Source: Oscillatoriophycideae cyanobacterium NC_groundwater_1537_Pr4_S-0.65um_50_18
GTDB taxonomy: Bacteria > Cyanobacteriota > Cyanobacteriia > Elainellales > Elainellaceae
Reading direction: 5' to 3'
NCBI GenBank assembly: GCA_016208305.1
Contig: JACQYI010000027.1
Location: forward strand, 1-64,000
DNA: 64,000 bases
Part shown: piece by piece, positions 18,093 to 28,642 of the stretch
Numbering within the stretch: position 1 is the stretch's first letter
Layout: each line of letters starts with the position of its first letter
The notes under the pieces: model-generated
The model's input: the letters and a program-made list of their open reading frames with translations, nothing else
Databases searched by the model: none
Told to the model about the DNA's origin: nothing
Position numbers and translations under genes: made by a program

Positions 18093-19190
18093 ATGCTTGA
18101 CCAAATTGCCGCTGCATTCGATCGCCAAGATTACAAGGCCGCTGCTCAGCTCTTAAAGCAGTTCCGTCAGCAGTCCCCTGATAATGTTTGGGTACGGCTT
18201 TATGTGGGGCGGCTACAGGAAGTCTCTGGCAAATCGGAAGCCGCAGCAGCCATTTATCGCCAGCTTTTGCAAGAGACGCGCAATCCTAAAGTCGTGACTC
18301 AGGCGCGTGAGGGGCTTCAGCGGCTCAATGCCGAGGCCAAAGCCCAGCGGGAGGAAGCGATCGCCCAAGCCACTGCCGATCCAGCCAATGCGGGAGTAGG
18401 TTTTTTAATCTTGGAGCCGATTGAGACGGCAGCCAGGACAGAAACGGCACGAAAATTTGCACAAATCATGAAGCTAGATGCCTATATGGCGCGCATGATC
18501 TTGCCCAGTCGCGGCTGGCGGCTCTATCGCACTGCGGCTTTAGGAGAGTTGCAGCTTTATGGGCAAGAGCTACAAAAAGCGGGCATTCCGGCCTTTTGGG
18601 TTTCGCTAGCAGCCATCCAAAAAATTCGGGTGTTTCGGGTGCAGTATTTTCAGGCGGCTTCACCCCAGCCAACGGTTCTGTGCAAAAGCGAAGCCGATCA
18701 GCTGGGTTCTTTAACCTTTGACTGGTCAGAGGTGGCTAATCGAGTTGAGGGACTGCTGCCTATTTTTGAAGATGTGGTAGATCTGGGGGTGCGCAACCAA
18801 TTGACCCATCGGGAAGAAACGCAAGACTATGCTCAAATGGTTGATCTGCATTTGCCTAAACGCAACTGCATCTTGCGATTTTGCGATCGCGCCTACCAGT
18901 TTCAAAATGGCGTAGTATTCGATGCCAGCCAAGATGGTGGCCTTTCTAATGCCCAGGCAACGCTCCGGATTCGCTGGAATCAGCTAACTGAATTTTTAGA
19001 GGAGCGATCGACCACAGTTCCTGTCGGGTCAGATTTCACCCCCTTTGCCGAAACGGCTCTGGAGCCTTTAGCCCTGGTCAAAGATTTTTCAGCGCATATT
19101 GATTTGTTTCGCAAAGATCCGACGCAGTGGGACAATGCCTTTCAGCTCTATAGCGGTCTAGTTTTTCAACATTGCCTCAAGCAAGGATGA
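18093..19190 (+). CDS. TPR-containing conserved protein
   Basis: 365 residues. The first 90 residues form two TPR-like helical hairpins (FDRQDYKAAAQLLKQFRQQS, WVRLYVGRLQEVSGKSEAAA). The central and C-terminal parts (GWRLYRTAALGELQLYGQEL, QKIRVFRVQYFQA, VDLHLPKRNCILRFCDRAYQ) are not a domain I can name, but the protein has the look of a conserved cyanobacterial family. No signal peptide, so cytoplasmic. It lies 13 bp before arfB and they may be co-transcribed. Function unknown. Confidence 0.7.
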   Translation: MLDQIAAAFDRQDYKAAAQLLKQFRQQSPDNVWVRLYVGRLQEVSGKSEAAAAIYRQLLQETRNPKVVTQAREGLQRLNAEAKAQREEAIAQATADPANAGVGFLILEPIETAARTETARKFAQIMKLDAYMARMILPSRGWRLYRTAALGELQLYGQELQKAGIPAFWVSLAAIQKIRVFRVQYFQAASPQPTVLCKSEADQLGSLTFDWSEVANRVEGLLPIFEDVVDLGVRNQLTHREETQDYAQMVDLHLPKRNCILRFCDRAYQFQNGVVFDASQDGGLSNAQATLRIRWNQLTEFLEERSTTVPVGSDFTPFAETALEPLALVKDFSAHIDLFRKDPTQWDNAFQLYSGLVFQHCLKQG

Positions 19191-19203
19191 TTTTTCGTAA
19201 CTT

Positions 19204-19620
19204 ATGCTGCAAATTTCTAATGCCGTGAGCATCCCAGAGCATGAGATTGAGATGAGCGCAGTCCGATCGCAAGGGGCAGGAGGACAAAACGTGAATAAAG
19301 TAGCGACTGCGATCCACTTACGCTTTGATATCGCAGCGTCTTCTCTACCCGATCGCTACAAAGAGCAGTTGTTGCAACTCAGCGACCAGCGCATCACTAA
19401 AGAAGGGGTGATCGTGATCAAGGCGCAAGAGCACCGTAGTCAAGAGCAAAATCGAGAAGAGGCTTTGCAGCGGTTGCAAGGGCTGATAAAAAGCGCCATC
19501 GTGGTTGCCAAACCCCGCAAGCCCAGTAAACCCACTCGGAGTTCTCAGCGGAAGCGTCTGGATAGCAAAACGAAGCGGAGTCAAATTAAGACCCTGCGCG
19601 GCAAAATTGCCGATGAGTAA
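19204..19620 (+). CDS. arfB: ArfB/YaeJ-type alternative ribosome-rescue peptidyl hydrolase
   Basis: 138 residues with the GGQ motif in SQGAGGQNVNKVATAIHLRF, the catalytic loop shared with release factors but here in a codon-independent protein. The C-terminal tail is strongly basic (KPRKPSKPTRSSQRKRLDSK), as needed to enter the empty mRNA channel of stalled ribosomes. It releases peptides from non-stop complexes. Confidence 0.93.
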   Translation: MLQISNAVSIPEHEIEMSAVRSQGAGGQNVNKVATAIHLRFDIAASSLPDRYKEQLLQLSDQRITKEGVIVIKAQEHRSQEQNREEALQRLQGLIKSAIVVAKPRKPSKPTRSSQRKRLDSKTKRSQIKTLRGKIADE

Positions 19621-19731
19621 GATGCGAGCCTGCGATCGCCACGGCAAATCTAAATTGAACAAAAATTGAACAAATTGTTGCGGTCAAATCAGCATGTCAG
19701 AATAGGCGTATTGTTCTATGACAGCTAGCCC

Positions 19732-20196
19732 ATGAACCCGATCGCCGCGCTTAGTCCAATTTCTTCGCCCTCAACCGCCGATCATTTTGCCATTACCTTT
19801 GCGCCCCTCTCGTTTGAAGAAGTTTACGCATTGGCAGATGATCCTGCCAACGGGGCGGTCGTGCTGATGAGCGGCATGGTGCGCAACCAAACCGGAGGAA
19901 GGACGGTAGTGGCCTTGGAGTATCAGGCTTACGAACCGATGGCGATCGCTGTCTTTAAGCAAATTGCTCAAGAGGTGCGCCAAACCTGGAGCGATGTTAC
20001 CCATGTGGTGATTCACCATCGTACTGGACGCTTGAGCATTGGAGAAATCAGTGTTCTAGTGGCGATCGGCTGTCCCCATCGTGCAGAGGCATTTGCGGCC
20101 TGTCAGTATGCGATCGATGCGCTCAAACAAAACGCTCCCATCTGGAAAAAGGAGTGGTACAACGAGCAGGAATATAGCTGGGTCAAATGTTGCTAA
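19732..20196 (+). CDS. moaE: molybdopterin synthase catalytic subunit
   Basis: 154 residues with the MoaE core: NGAVVLMSGMVRNQTGGRTV, LEYQAYEPMA, VVIHHRTGRLSIGEISVLVA, HRAEAFAACQYAIDALKQNA and PIWKKEWY, including the conserved lysines near the end. MoaE with sulfur-carrying MoaD makes molybdopterin from precursor Z. No moaD is adjacent. Its 3' end overlaps the convergent cheW gene by 14 bp. Confidence 0.93.
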   Translation: MNPIAALSPISSPSTADHFAITFAPLSFEEVYALADDPANGAVVLMSGMVRNQTGGRTVVALEYQAYEPMAIAVFKQIAQEVRQTWSDVTHVVIHHRTGRLSIGEISVLVAIGCPHRAEAFAACQYAIDALKQNAPIWKKEWYNEQEYSWVKCC

Positions 20197-20767
20197 GGTT
20201 CAGCAGGAAGACCGTTCCGAACGGTGACGCGATCGCAATATGGCTGGCAATGCCGTTCATAGCTTTGCGGTGAGCCACAGGGATAGGATGGGTGGCTGCA
20301 ATCGGTAACTCCACCAGGACAGGGGGGCGATCGACTGGGATAGCCGTCAGGGCTTTACCAGAGGCGGCAATCACACAAAACGGTTTCTCTCGAATTTCCT
20401 CTAAAGGATCGAGGTTAGCGGTGGCGCGATCGCCTTTGATTGCAGCCAGAACGGGACGCAGATTGAGAACAGGCAGCGGCTGATTACCCCAATAAATCAG
20501 CCGATTTGACCCCATATTTTGGATGAGAGCCGCTTGGTGAGCAACCCGCAGAACGGCAGCGGGCGGAAGCGCAAACCAATAGTCGTCAATTTGGAAAGCG
20601 ATCGCTTTGTAGCTGCTTGCTTTGTCAGTCTCTGTTTTATGAGCCTCTGTCTTATGAGCCTCTGCCTTGTGAGCCTCTAAAGTCTCTGAGGTATCCAAGG
20701 TCTCTAAGATCTCTAAGGTCTTTAAAGGGGCGATCGGCAATCGGGGAGTACGCATGGGTTTTACCAT
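20183..20767 (-). CDS. CheW-like adaptor with repetitive N-terminus
   Basis: 194 residues, the last gene of the minus-strand chemotaxis operon; its ATG abuts the TAA of the CheA gene. The CheW fold begins at about residue 55 (AIAFQIDDYWFALPPAAVLR) and includes RLIYWGNQPLPVLNLRPVLA. The N-terminal region is low complexity, with EAHKAEAHKTEAHKTETDK preceded by LKTLEILETLDTSETL. A second CheW in the cluster may couple a different receptor to the same kinase. The first CheW is at 27648-28640. Confidence 0.8.
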   Translation of the reverse strand: MVKPMRTPRLPIAPLKTLEILETLDTSETLEAHKAEAHKTEAHKTETDKASSYKAIAFQIDDYWFALPPAAVLRVAHQAALIQNMGSNRLIYWGNQPLPVLNLRPVLAAIKGDRATANLDPLEEIREKPFCVIAASGKALTAIPVDRPPVLVELPIAATHPIPVAHRKAMNGIASHIAIASPFGTVFLLNLSNI

Positions 20768-23662
20768 TTAGAAAGCAGGGACAAGAGCTGAAGCAGTCAT
20801 AACGGTATCTAGTATTTCCAGCAGTCCGGCAGAAGTATAGGGCTTGCTGATGAAGGCATTGGCTCCCAGCTCCGTAGCAAATTGACGGTATTTATCGCTA
20901 CTGCGAGAGGTCAGCATGACAACGGGAATGGCCTGGAGATCTGGCGTTTTTCGGAGCTGGGTGAGAAATTCAAAGCCATTCATCCGAGGCATTTCAATAT
21001 CGGAGATGATCAGATGCACATCGGCCTGTTGCTGTAGGTAAGCCAGTCCTTCTAACCCATCACCCACTTGAGACACCCGGTAGCCTCTTTCCTGCAAAGT
21101 TCTGGCTAGCGTTTGGCGAACGGTTAGCGAGTCTTCAATCAGCAAGATGTGAGCAGGGGTCTGAGGGAGTGAGGTTGCGAAAGGGTGCGCCGCATCGCGC
21201 AAAGCAAGAGGCGGAGTTGAAGGCGTAAACGGCTGAGAAGTTGACGGCTGAGCTTGACGAAACTGCTGTAAGAGCAGGGCAGGGTCAATTACCAGAGTTA
21301 GCTGACTGTCTCCCAGGATGCTACAGCCGTAGACATAGGGCGGGGGAGCGATCGCCGTTCCCAACGGACGAATGACCAACTCTTGTTCTCCCAACATCTG
21401 ATCGACCTGTAAACCCCAAATGCTGTTGGACGATCGCATCAGAATCACAGGGGAAAGCGTGCCCTGCTGAGAGGAAGCTGAGCAAGGGTAGTGGAGCAGT
21501 TCAGACAAGGGATAAACCGGAATCATGCGATCGACCTGATCGATTTGCCAGCGCAAAACTTTCTGATGGCTACGGGTTTGACTCAGTTGATCACCCTTGG
21601 GTAAGATCACTTGCTGAATGAGGTGAGTTGATAGGGCGTAGGTCATGCCCTGATTTTGGCAAACCATCAGTCGAGTAATGGTGATTGACAGAGGCAAAGA
21701 CAGCGTAAAGCAGGTTCCCTGCCCTGGCGTAGAGCTGACAATGATGCTGCCTTTTGAGGCTTGAATCTGCGACCGCACCATATCTAGCCCCACCCCGCGA
21801 CCTGATAAATCACTCACTTGGGTGGCCGTAGAAAAGCCCGCATGGAATAAAAACTCAGAGAGTTGTGCTGTAGAAGCCGTTTTAGCGGCCTCTGGGCTGA
21901 GGAGACCGATCGCCACTGCTTGAGCGGCAACGCGCTGCCAGTCAATTCCCTGCCCATCATCCCAAATTTCAATGAGCGTGCGGTTGCCCTGATGGTAGGC
22001 ATGAATTTGGATTTGCCCGATTTCTGGCTTGCCACTGGCGCGACGATGCTCAGGCGATTCAATCCCATGGTCAAAGGCATTGCGAACCAGGTGCAGAAGA
22101 GGATTGTAGAGTTTTTCGGCGATCGCCTTATCGACTAGCACATGGGTGCCGCTCAGCGTCATTTCAACAGGTTTGTGATGAGTAGCGGCAAGCTGCTGCA
22201 ACAAACGCGGAAAGCGATTCAGCACCTCTCCCAAGGGCTGCATTCGAGCAGTCGTTAGGTCATCTTGCACGCTGGTGAGCAGTCGCTTCTGAGCTTCACG
22301 GGTTTGGCGGATGGTTCGAATCTGGTGCTCTAGCGTTTCACCTACCATCTCTAGCTGCACGAGATCATTGAGTGCCGACTGCACCAGCACCTGAAAGTCA
22401 GTGTATCGATCCATTTCTAAGGCATCGAAAGCCGTTGAAGCAACAGAAGGTCGAGCTATAGGCTGAGCAGGTTCCTGAGCCACAGAGCCTTCGCCCATCA
22501 CGTCTGACCAACTTTGTAACTCGCTCAGGGTGCGTTGGTGCTGCCGCAGAGAAGCCAACAGCTCTTGAACGCCAAGACGGAACTGAATATCCTGATTGGT
22601 TTGTTGGTTCTGATTGATTAGCAGTTCTCCGGCCAAGTGATCCAGACGTTCGAGCTGTTCTAAATTGACGCGAACAACTGGAAGTGGCTCGGAAGGTGCA
22701 GAAGGGGAGGCAGGAGAAAGCGGTAATGATACAGGAAGCGAAAGCGGCTCGATCGTCGCTTCCACCGGAGCTGCTAAAGCCTCTACTAACCTAGATTCTG
22801 GCTGAATATCACCAAATAGAGCATCCAGGCTCAGCAATGCGATCGGGTCAGAAGCATTTGAGACAGTTTCAGGCTTTTGGGGGTGATGGGCTAACTGCTT
22901 GAGAGGCTGTGAGGCAGTGCCGCCTTGGGTGCGATCGCCTCTCAAGACAGCGGCTTGCCCCTGACGAAAATCAGCGAGGGCAAGGGTGGCAATCTGCTGA
23001 ACCTGATCAGGGTGAGCGGTTAGAGCCGCGAGTGTCGTTTGGGCAATTTCACCAAATCCCTTGAGCTGCAAAGATTCTGCCAAGCCTAGAAAAACCTCCG
23101 CTTCGGATTGGAGATGCTTAAGCAAATTGCTAGCGGGTTGGGTAAGGGCGATCGCCAAATTCTGTAACCGCTGCTCTACTCCGCTCTCGAACATGGACTG
23201 CACCAGGTCAAACCCCAGCTCAGCAGACGTTGGCAGCGGCGGCTCATGATCAAACAGCGCTCCTAGATGGGTTCGCATCCGGGACAGCACCGTAGCCGAT
23301 CGATGCAACACATCGGATTCATTTACTGATGTACCCATAAACTCAGCCATGAGCGGCTCTCTCAAGCATTCATAAGCCTGAAATAGCAGAGCTGTAAACT
23401 CGGCATCAATCACGACTTCCGGATTGTAGAGTGTCTTAAACACATCTTCCAGAACATGCGCTACAGATTTAACGGTGTCTAGCTCAATACTGGCAGCGGC
23501 TCCCTTGAGGGTATGAGCCGCCCGCATCAAATTGTGGACTTGAGCCGGAGTGCGATCTTGTTTGAGATTGAACAGCTCTTGTTCGATCGCTTGCAGCAGA
23601 TCATGGGCCTCAATGAGGAAGTTGGCATAGTCTTCCTGGCGAATCGTAGGAGAAATCGGCAT
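20768..23662 (-). CDS. CheA-type hybrid histidine kinase with C-terminal receiver (PixL/PilL-like)
   Basis: 964 residues. Order: Hpt domain with H50 in MRAAHTLKGAAASIEL, a long linker, dimerisation and HATPase domain (HLVRNAFDHGIESPEHR, DDGQGIDW, SDLSGRGVGLDMVRSQI), a CheW-like coupling domain (RLMVCQNQGMTYALSTHLIQ onward), and a REC domain near the end (ILLIEDSLTVRQTLARTL, IISDIEMPRMNGFEF with the phosphoacceptor Asp). This is the usual layout of the kinase in cyanobacterial pix/pil clusters. It follows the MCP gene with a hairpin in the 102-bp gap and directly abuts a second cheW. Confidence 0.92.
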   Translation of the reverse strand: MPISPTIRQEDYANFLIEAHDLLQAIEQELFNLKQDRTPAQVHNLMRAAHTLKGAAASIELDTVKSVAHVLEDVFKTLYNPEVVIDAEFTALLFQAYECLREPLMAEFMGTSVNESDVLHRSATVLSRMRTHLGALFDHEPPLPTSAELGFDLVQSMFESGVEQRLQNLAIALTQPASNLLKHLQSEAEVFLGLAESLQLKGFGEIAQTTLAALTAHPDQVQQIATLALADFRQGQAAVLRGDRTQGGTASQPLKQLAHHPQKPETVSNASDPIALLSLDALFGDIQPESRLVEALAAPVEATIEPLSLPVSLPLSPASPSAPSEPLPVVRVNLEQLERLDHLAGELLINQNQQTNQDIQFRLGVQELLASLRQHQRTLSELQSWSDVMGEGSVAQEPAQPIARPSVASTAFDALEMDRYTDFQVLVQSALNDLVQLEMVGETLEHQIRTIRQTREAQKRLLTSVQDDLTTARMQPLGEVLNRFPRLLQQLAATHHKPVEMTLSGTHVLVDKAIAEKLYNPLLHLVRNAFDHGIESPEHRRASGKPEIGQIQIHAYHQGNRTLIEIWDDGQGIDWQRVAAQAVAIGLLSPEAAKTASTAQLSEFLFHAGFSTATQVSDLSGRGVGLDMVRSQIQASKGSIIVSSTPGQGTCFTLSLPLSITITRLMVCQNQGMTYALSTHLIQQVILPKGDQLSQTRSHQKVLRWQIDQVDRMIPVYPLSELLHYPCSASSQQGTLSPVILMRSSNSIWGLQVDQMLGEQELVIRPLGTAIAPPPYVYGCSILGDSQLTLVIDPALLLQQFRQAQPSTSQPFTPSTPPLALRDAAHPFATSLPQTPAHILLIEDSLTVRQTLARTLQERGYRVSQVGDGLEGLAYLQQQADVHLIISDIEMPRMNGFEFLTQLRKTPDLQAIPVVMLTSRSSDKYRQFATELGANAFISKPYTSAGLLEILDTVMTASALVPAF

Positions 23663-23694
23663 AATCAGGTTCTGGCATGGGTGATTTCAAGCAT

Positions 23695-23734
23695 GGATTT
23701 TTGCAGGGTGCAGGTGCGCCGCCTGCAAAAATCC
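23695..23734 (-). terminator. intra-operon hairpin between MCP and CheA genes
   Basis: GGATTTTTGCAGG (23695-23707) pairs perfectly with CCTGCAAAAATCC (23722-23734). It sits in the 102-bp gap between the MCP stop and the CheA start, so it could attenuate or process the transcript rather than end it. Confidence 0.6.
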
Positions 23735-23764
23735 TTCTCAGATTGAGCACAGATCCCCGGTTCT

Positions 23765-26700
23765 TTACAATTTGAATTGTCCGACCGTGGTTTGCAAATC
23801 GCTAGCGGTCGTCAGAAGCTCTTGAAAAGAGGTGGCAATCTGTTCAGTGGCGATAGAGGTTTCGTTGGCGATCGCCACTACATCTGCCATCGTTTGAGCC
23901 ACCCGCTGCGAGTCCTGCGTTTGCGTTTGCGTTGCCTGGGTGATGTGCTGCACAAGCTGACTAATTTGGGCGGTAGCGCTCATGATTGCGGTCAAACTCT
24001 GGCGTGTCTCGTTGACCAGCGTTGTGCCGTTCACAACCTGCTCAATCCCAGTAGCCATTCCCTGAGACACAATGCTGGTTTCTGCCTGAATTTCTTGAAC
24101 CAGCTTTTCAATTTCGGTTGTTGCTTCTGCCGATTGCTGCGCCAGCGAACGAACTTCATCTGCCACGACAGCAAATCCTCGCCCATATTCCCCGGCTCTT
24201 GTCGCCTCGATCGCCGCATTGAGCGCCAAAAGCTGGGTTTGCGTCGTGAACCCTGCAATCAAGCTGACCACCTTAGAAATCTTCTGGGATGATTCACTCA
24301 GTCGCTTAATCTTCTTACTGGTTTCTGCTACCGTTTGGCGGATTGCCTGAATCCCTTCAACCGTGCGGTTCATAGCGATGTCGCCCTGCTGCACTGTCTG
24401 GTTTGCCTGCTGCACAGCCGTTTCTACTTGCTGGGCACTGCTGGCAACGGCTTGTGTTCCTGCTGCCATAATCTGAATTTGAGCTAAGGCGGTCGTCATC
24501 TGCTGCGATTCTTGCTGAGCACCCTGCGCTAGCTTGGCAATCTCGTTGCTGTTGCTCTGAGAAGTATCGCTCATCCGCAGGGCAGCATCCTGCACCTGCA
24601 ACACAATTCTCCGGAGGGACTGGAGCGTATTGTTATAGGCATCAGCGATCGTTCCCATTTCGTCTTCGGTGATGGGGGCACGCACTGTCAGGTCGCCTTC
24701 TAAAGCCGGACGCACAGCCATTAGAAGCTGCAAGGCACGTTGTTGCAGCAGTTCTTTAGAGGCTTTTTCTCGCGCAGCAGCTTCGGTTAGCTGTTGCGAC
24801 TGTGCCTGAAGCTGTTGGGTATACTCTGCTTGCTGCAGGGCAATGCCCAACTGGTTGGCAACCTGCATCAGCAGATTGATTTCACCCTCTTCCCAAACGC
24901 GGGAGCCACTATTTTGGAAGGCGGAGAGCAAGCCCCAGAGCTGATTTCCCTGGAAGATAGCTACAACGGCACAGGCTTTGACCTGGTATTGCTCTAATGC
25001 CTCGACATGGCAATCCGTCATGAGTTTACGCGGAGCCTGAAGATTGAGGTGTCCCCCTTCCCACAGGGTTTCACCCAGATGAATATCGTCCACAATGAGG
25101 GGAATATTTTGGCGAAAGCGCCCGCCCTGATGTTCGCCAATGTAGGGATCTTCCCAACCGCTACCCGTTAGGCTAGGGTAGCCTCCCGTGACAGACTCTG
25201 CGGTAAAGTCGCCAAAGAAATCGGGACGGAATTTGTAAATAGTGACTCGTTCTACATTGAGCAAGCTCCGAACTTCCTGGGTTGCAGTTTTAAAGATCGA
25301 CTCAATATCCAGCGTGTTGCGAATGCGGTTGACTACACGAGCCAGCCCCTGTTCGCGATCGATCGCTTTTTGCATTTGTAGCGTTTTTGCCTGCATTTCC
25401 TCGACATATTCTGCCTGTTGCAGGGCAACGCCAAGTTGGTTAGCAATCTGCATTAACAGGTGAATTTCAGAAGCTTCCCAATGTCTTGCGCCTGTGTTTT
25501 GAAAGGCCGAAAGCAGACCCCAAAGCTTTTGTCTGCGGAAAATAGCGACAACTGCACAGGCTTCTACCTGGTAGTATCGCAAGGCTTCAACATGGCAGTC
25601 AGTCAGCGGTGTGCGAGCCTCAACGTTCATCAGTCCCCCTGCCCAAGGGGTTTCACCGATGTTGATATCATCCACAATCAGCGGCTCGTTGTGGCGAAAT
25701 CGCCCGCCTTGATGCTCGTTGAGATAGGGATCTTCCCAACCGCTGCCAACTAACCGAGGATAGTGGCCAGAAATCGTCTCTTCAATAAAGTCACCAAAGA
25801 AATCAGGGCGAAATTTATAAATTGTGACCCGCTCTACCTTGAGCAGGCGAGCCACCTCCTGGGTTGTGACCTGGAAGATTGCCTTTATATCGGGAGCGCT
25901 ACGCAGCTTTTGGAAAACACGCCCGCTAGCCTTTTCGCGTGCCACTAGCTTTTCTAGCTGTACTTCCTTGGCTTCTACATGCGCAATGAATTCGGCCTGC
26001 TGGAGAGCAATGCCAAGCTGGTTGGCAATCTGGGTCAGAAGTTGAATCTCCGCTTCTTCCCAGCGTCGGGGATTAGTGTTTTGAAAAGCAGAGAGCAAAC
26101 CCCAGAGCTGATTTCCCTGGAAGATAGCCACAACGGCACAAGCTTTGACCTGATAGTATTGCAGGGCTTCGATGTGGCAATCGGTGAGGGGCTTGCGAGG
26201 AGCTTGAGTATTGAAGTGTCCTCCCGTCCATAAAGTTTCACCGCTATGAATATCGTCCACAATCAGCGGCTCATTGTTGCGAAATCGTCCGCCTTGATGC
26301 TCACTGAGGTAAGGATCTTCCCAGCCGCTACCTACCAACCGAGGATAGTTGCCTACCACTGTTTCTTCAATAAAATCGCCAAAGAAATCAGGGCGAAATT
26401 TGTAAATCGTGACCCGCTCTACGTTGAGCAGTCGGCTAACTTCTTGAGTGGTGACTCTAAAAATAGCTTGCAAATCTACCGTACTGCGAATCTTGTGAAT
26501 CACTTTGGCAGTTGCCTGTTCTCGGGCAATCACCTGCTTGAGCTGCATTTTAGACTGAACAAACTGCAACGCTAAGGTCAATTTGGCTGCGATGTCAGTT
26601 AGCAGGTAAATCTCTTGTTCTTGCCAGCTTCGCATTTGGCTACATTGCTGCACGACGAGCAAACCCTGCACGCGATCGTTATGGATGAGCGGAATCGCTA

Positions 26701-27658
26701 AGCTTGCCAAAATCTGAAACCGCTCTAGGAGCTGGCGCTGATAGGCAAAAACTTGCTCTTGAGGCTGATTTTGGAGGACGATAGCCTGCTGACGGGCATA
26801 GTCACGGGCATTTTCGGCTCCAAAGAGCGTGATGGGTAAAATTTCGCCCTGCATTGGCGTCCAGGCAGAGGCGATCGACTCAGTCAAAATCTTGCCCTTG
26901 CTCTCAGCCTCAAATCCTACAATGACCACGCGATCAGCGTGCAACCGATCGCGGATTTCATGCACAGCTATGTTAAACAAGCTGTCTTGGCTATCGGCCT
27001 GCTGCATTTGTTGAGCGATCGCCACCAACCAATCCCGGTTAGCGGCAAACTGCTGCTGCACTGTGGCAGAAAGCTGTCCTTGAAACTGCTGCTGCACCAC
27101 ATGCCCTAGCTTATCGAGGACGGCAGGCAGCTTATCAAATTGGCTTAGCTTCTCGACGATGCCCGGATTATTGGAAAGACCAACCTTAGACAGCTCGATT
27201 TTGAACCCTGCCTGAGTTTTTTCCATCTCTTTTCGGACAACCTGGATCACCGATAAGGCTGACTGCATGGCAACTCCTGGCTCAGACAACCCAGAACTCT
27301 GGTAGCTCGCAGATCTAGCTCTACCTGTCTCGCTAGGTCTACCTGTCTCGCTGGGTCTGCCTATCTCACCCACTCTGCCAAAAGTGTCCCGACCCAAAGC
27401 CTCATAACTAGCCGTACCGTTGACCTTGCTAGAAGAGCCTTCGTTATTCTGAGGCGGTCTGATCGTTTCCATGTTGCCAAAATAAGGAGCTGCGATCGGC
27501 GGCTCTGGAGGCAGAGAAACGGACACTTCGGGTGATTCTTGAAATAGGGTAAACAAATCCTGATCGAAGAGAGGGGTGTTCATGGGTTTTAAGTCTCTAA
27601 GGGCGGAAAGAGTTTGAGCAGAGTCGGCAGAAATTTTTTGCGTTGATTCAGGCGGCAT
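23765..27658 (-). CDS. PixJ-like methyl-accepting protein with four GAF domains
   Basis: 1297 residues with no clear membrane segment. A Ser/Pro-rich start (two RPSETG units near 101-112) leads to a divergent GAF (about 215-370), then three close GAF copies at about 380-556, 575-750 and 765-945, each with [25 protein letters not shown] and TDCH(I/V)EAL. Cys494, Cys688 and Cys883, each followed by His, sit where bilin is attached in cyanobacteriochromes; the DxCF second cysteine is absent (DPYL or DPYI). A HAMP-like segment near 975-1020 precedes an MCP signalling domain ([20 protein letters not shown]). ATG 27658 overlaps the upstream cheW by 11 bp; ATG 27583 is an alternative. Likely a soluble light receptor. 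Confidence 0.88.
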   Translation of the reverse strand: MPPESTQKISADSAQTLSALRDLKPMNTPLFDQDLFTLFQESPEVSVSLPPEPPIAAPYFGNMETIRPPQNNEGSSSKVNGTASYEALGRDTFGRVGEIGRPSETGRPSETGRARSASYQSSGLSEPGVAMQSALSVIQVVRKEMEKTQAGFKIELSKVGLSNNPGIVEKLSQFDKLPAVLDKLGHVVQQQFQGQLSATVQQQFAANRDWLVAIAQQMQQADSQDSLFNIAVHEIRDRLHADRVVIVGFEAESKGKILTESIASAWTPMQGEILPITLFGAENARDYARQQAIVLQNQPQEQVFAYQRQLLERFQILASLAIPLIHNDRVQGLLVVQQCSQMRSWQEQEIYLLTDIAAKLTLALQFVQSKMQLKQVIAREQATAKVIHKIRSTVDLQAIFRVTTQEVSRLLNVERVTIYKFRPDFFGDFIEETVVGNYPRLVGSGWEDPYLSEHQGGRFRNNEPLIVDDIHSGETLWTGGHFNTQAPRKPLTDCHIEALQYYQVKACAVVAIFQGNQLWGLLSAFQNTNPRRWEEAEIQLLTQIANQLGIALQQAEFIAHVEAKEVQLEKLVAREKASGRVFQKLRSAPDIKAIFQVTTQEVARLLKVERVTIYKFRPDFFGDFIEETISGHYPRLVGSGWEDPYLNEHQGGRFRHNEPLIVDDINIGETPWAGGLMNVEARTPLTDCHVEALRYYQVEACAVVAIFRRQKLWGLLSAFQNTGARHWEASEIHLLMQIANQLGVALQQAEYVEEMQAKTLQMQKAIDREQGLARVVNRIRNTLDIESIFKTATQEVRSLLNVERVTIYKFRPDFFGDFTAESVTGGYPSLTGSGWEDPYIGEHQGGRFRQNIPLIVDDIHLGETLWEGGHLNLQAPRKLMTDCHVEALEQYQVKACAVVAIFQGNQLWGLLSAFQNSGSRVWEEGEINLLMQVANQLGIALQQAEYTQQLQAQSQQLTEAAAREKASKELLQQRALQLLMAVRPALEGDLTVRAPITEDEMGTIADAYNNTLQSLRRIVLQVQDAALRMSDTSQSNSNEIAKLAQGAQQESQQMTTALAQIQIMAAGTQAVASSAQQVETAVQQANQTVQQGDIAMNRTVEGIQAIRQTVAETSKKIKRLSESSQKISKVVSLIAGFTTQTQLLALNAAIEATRAGEYGRGFAVVADEVRSLAQQSAEATTEIEKLVQEIQAETSIVSQGMATGIEQVVNGTTLVNETRQSLTAIMSATAQISQLVQHITQATQTQTQDSQRVAQTMADVVAIANETSIATEQIATSFQELLTTASDLQTTVGQFKL

Positions 27659-28640
27659 GAATCTGTAGGCAAGAATCGGCTATTAGGGCATTGGCATCTA
27701 AAACGGGGCTGCTAGAACGCACGAGATAGCCCTGAATAAATGGCAGCACTGTAGAAGGGAAAAGATCAATTGCGGGAGGCTGTAGCTGCCCTAGCGCATA
27801 ACTTTCAATGTCAATGACTTCAGGAACAACCAGTCCCAAAGACTTGTCTTGAGCTTGGATGACGATCGCAGTCCATCCTAAAAACTGCCCTAGCCCTGAA
27901 AGCGGCTTTGCTGTCGAGGCAGCCGTTGTCTGAGCACCAGCCGATTGAGCTAAGAGATTGCCTTGCAGGGTTCTGACTCCTTGAAAGCCAATTTGCAATC
28001 CCAGATCCACAAGCCACAGCATTTCCCCCCGAAAGTTGTAAATGCCAAGCACCGAAGACGGCATATCTGGGACAGGCAAAATGCTGTGGGGCATCACTTT
28101 CATCACCTGTCGAATGCTGATCAGCGGCAGAAGCGCTGTCTCAGCAGAGCTAACTGAAAAGCGGAGAAACCTTAATTCTCCTGGTTCAGTCGCGGCAGTC
28201 GAGATGGGCTGAAGGAGTGCCGATAGATCGGCTTGTGGTTTTTGGTTTAGCCAATCTGCCAGTGAAATAGAGGTCGTAAGAGGGGCTTGGCTTTGAGAGT
28301 TCACAGCCGTTAGGGTTGGGGCGATCGTCCGCTCCTGACTCCAAACGAACTGTGATGTCCCGATTTGCCGACAGCTCACCTTTAATCTGTTCAGGCGGCT
28401 CAAATTAAGCCTCAGAACTGTGCGATGAATGCTGGACATCAGGGGTTCAGGGCTGGGAGGCTGCATGGCCTCAATCAGCACATGTAGACAGTTGCCCCGC
28501 CAGCCAGCCTGAGTCACCATCTTTTGGCGCTTCAGATGGCGGTTCATTAGCATGGCGATCGCCTTCGCATCTCCTTGGTAGGCGAGTTGCAGTAGATGAG
28601 CATGGTTTTGGCGATCGTCCTGTAACTGCGTCTGCACCAT
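27648..28640 (-). CDS. CheW-domain adaptor with an extra N-terminal domain (PixI-like)
   Basis: About 330 residues from ATG 28640, 2 bp after the CheY stop codon; an upstream in-frame start would overlap CheY by about 90 bp. The N-terminal 100 residues ([40 protein letters not shown]) form a small domain found before CheW in some cyanobacterial pix clusters. The CheW domain follows at about 155-320 ([39 protein letters not shown]). It should link the downstream-encoded receptor to the CheA kinase. Confidence 0.82.
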   Translation of the reverse strand: MVQTQLQDDRQNHAHLLQLAYQGDAKAIAMLMNRHLKRQKMVTQAGWRGNCLHVLIEAMQPPSPEPLMSSIHRTVLRLNLSRLNRLKVSCRQIGTSQFVWSQERTIAPTLTAVNSQSQAPLTTSISLADWLNQKPQADLSALLQPISTAATEPGELRFLRFSVSSAETALLPLISIRQVMKVMPHSILPVPDMPSSVLGIYNFRGEMLWLVDLGLQIGFQGVRTLQGNLLAQSAGAQTTAASTAKPLSGLGQFLGWTAIVIQAQDKSLGLVVPEVIDIESYALGQLQPPAIDLFPSTVLPFIQGYLVRSSSPVLDANALIADSCLQIHAA

Positions 28641-28642
28641 GT

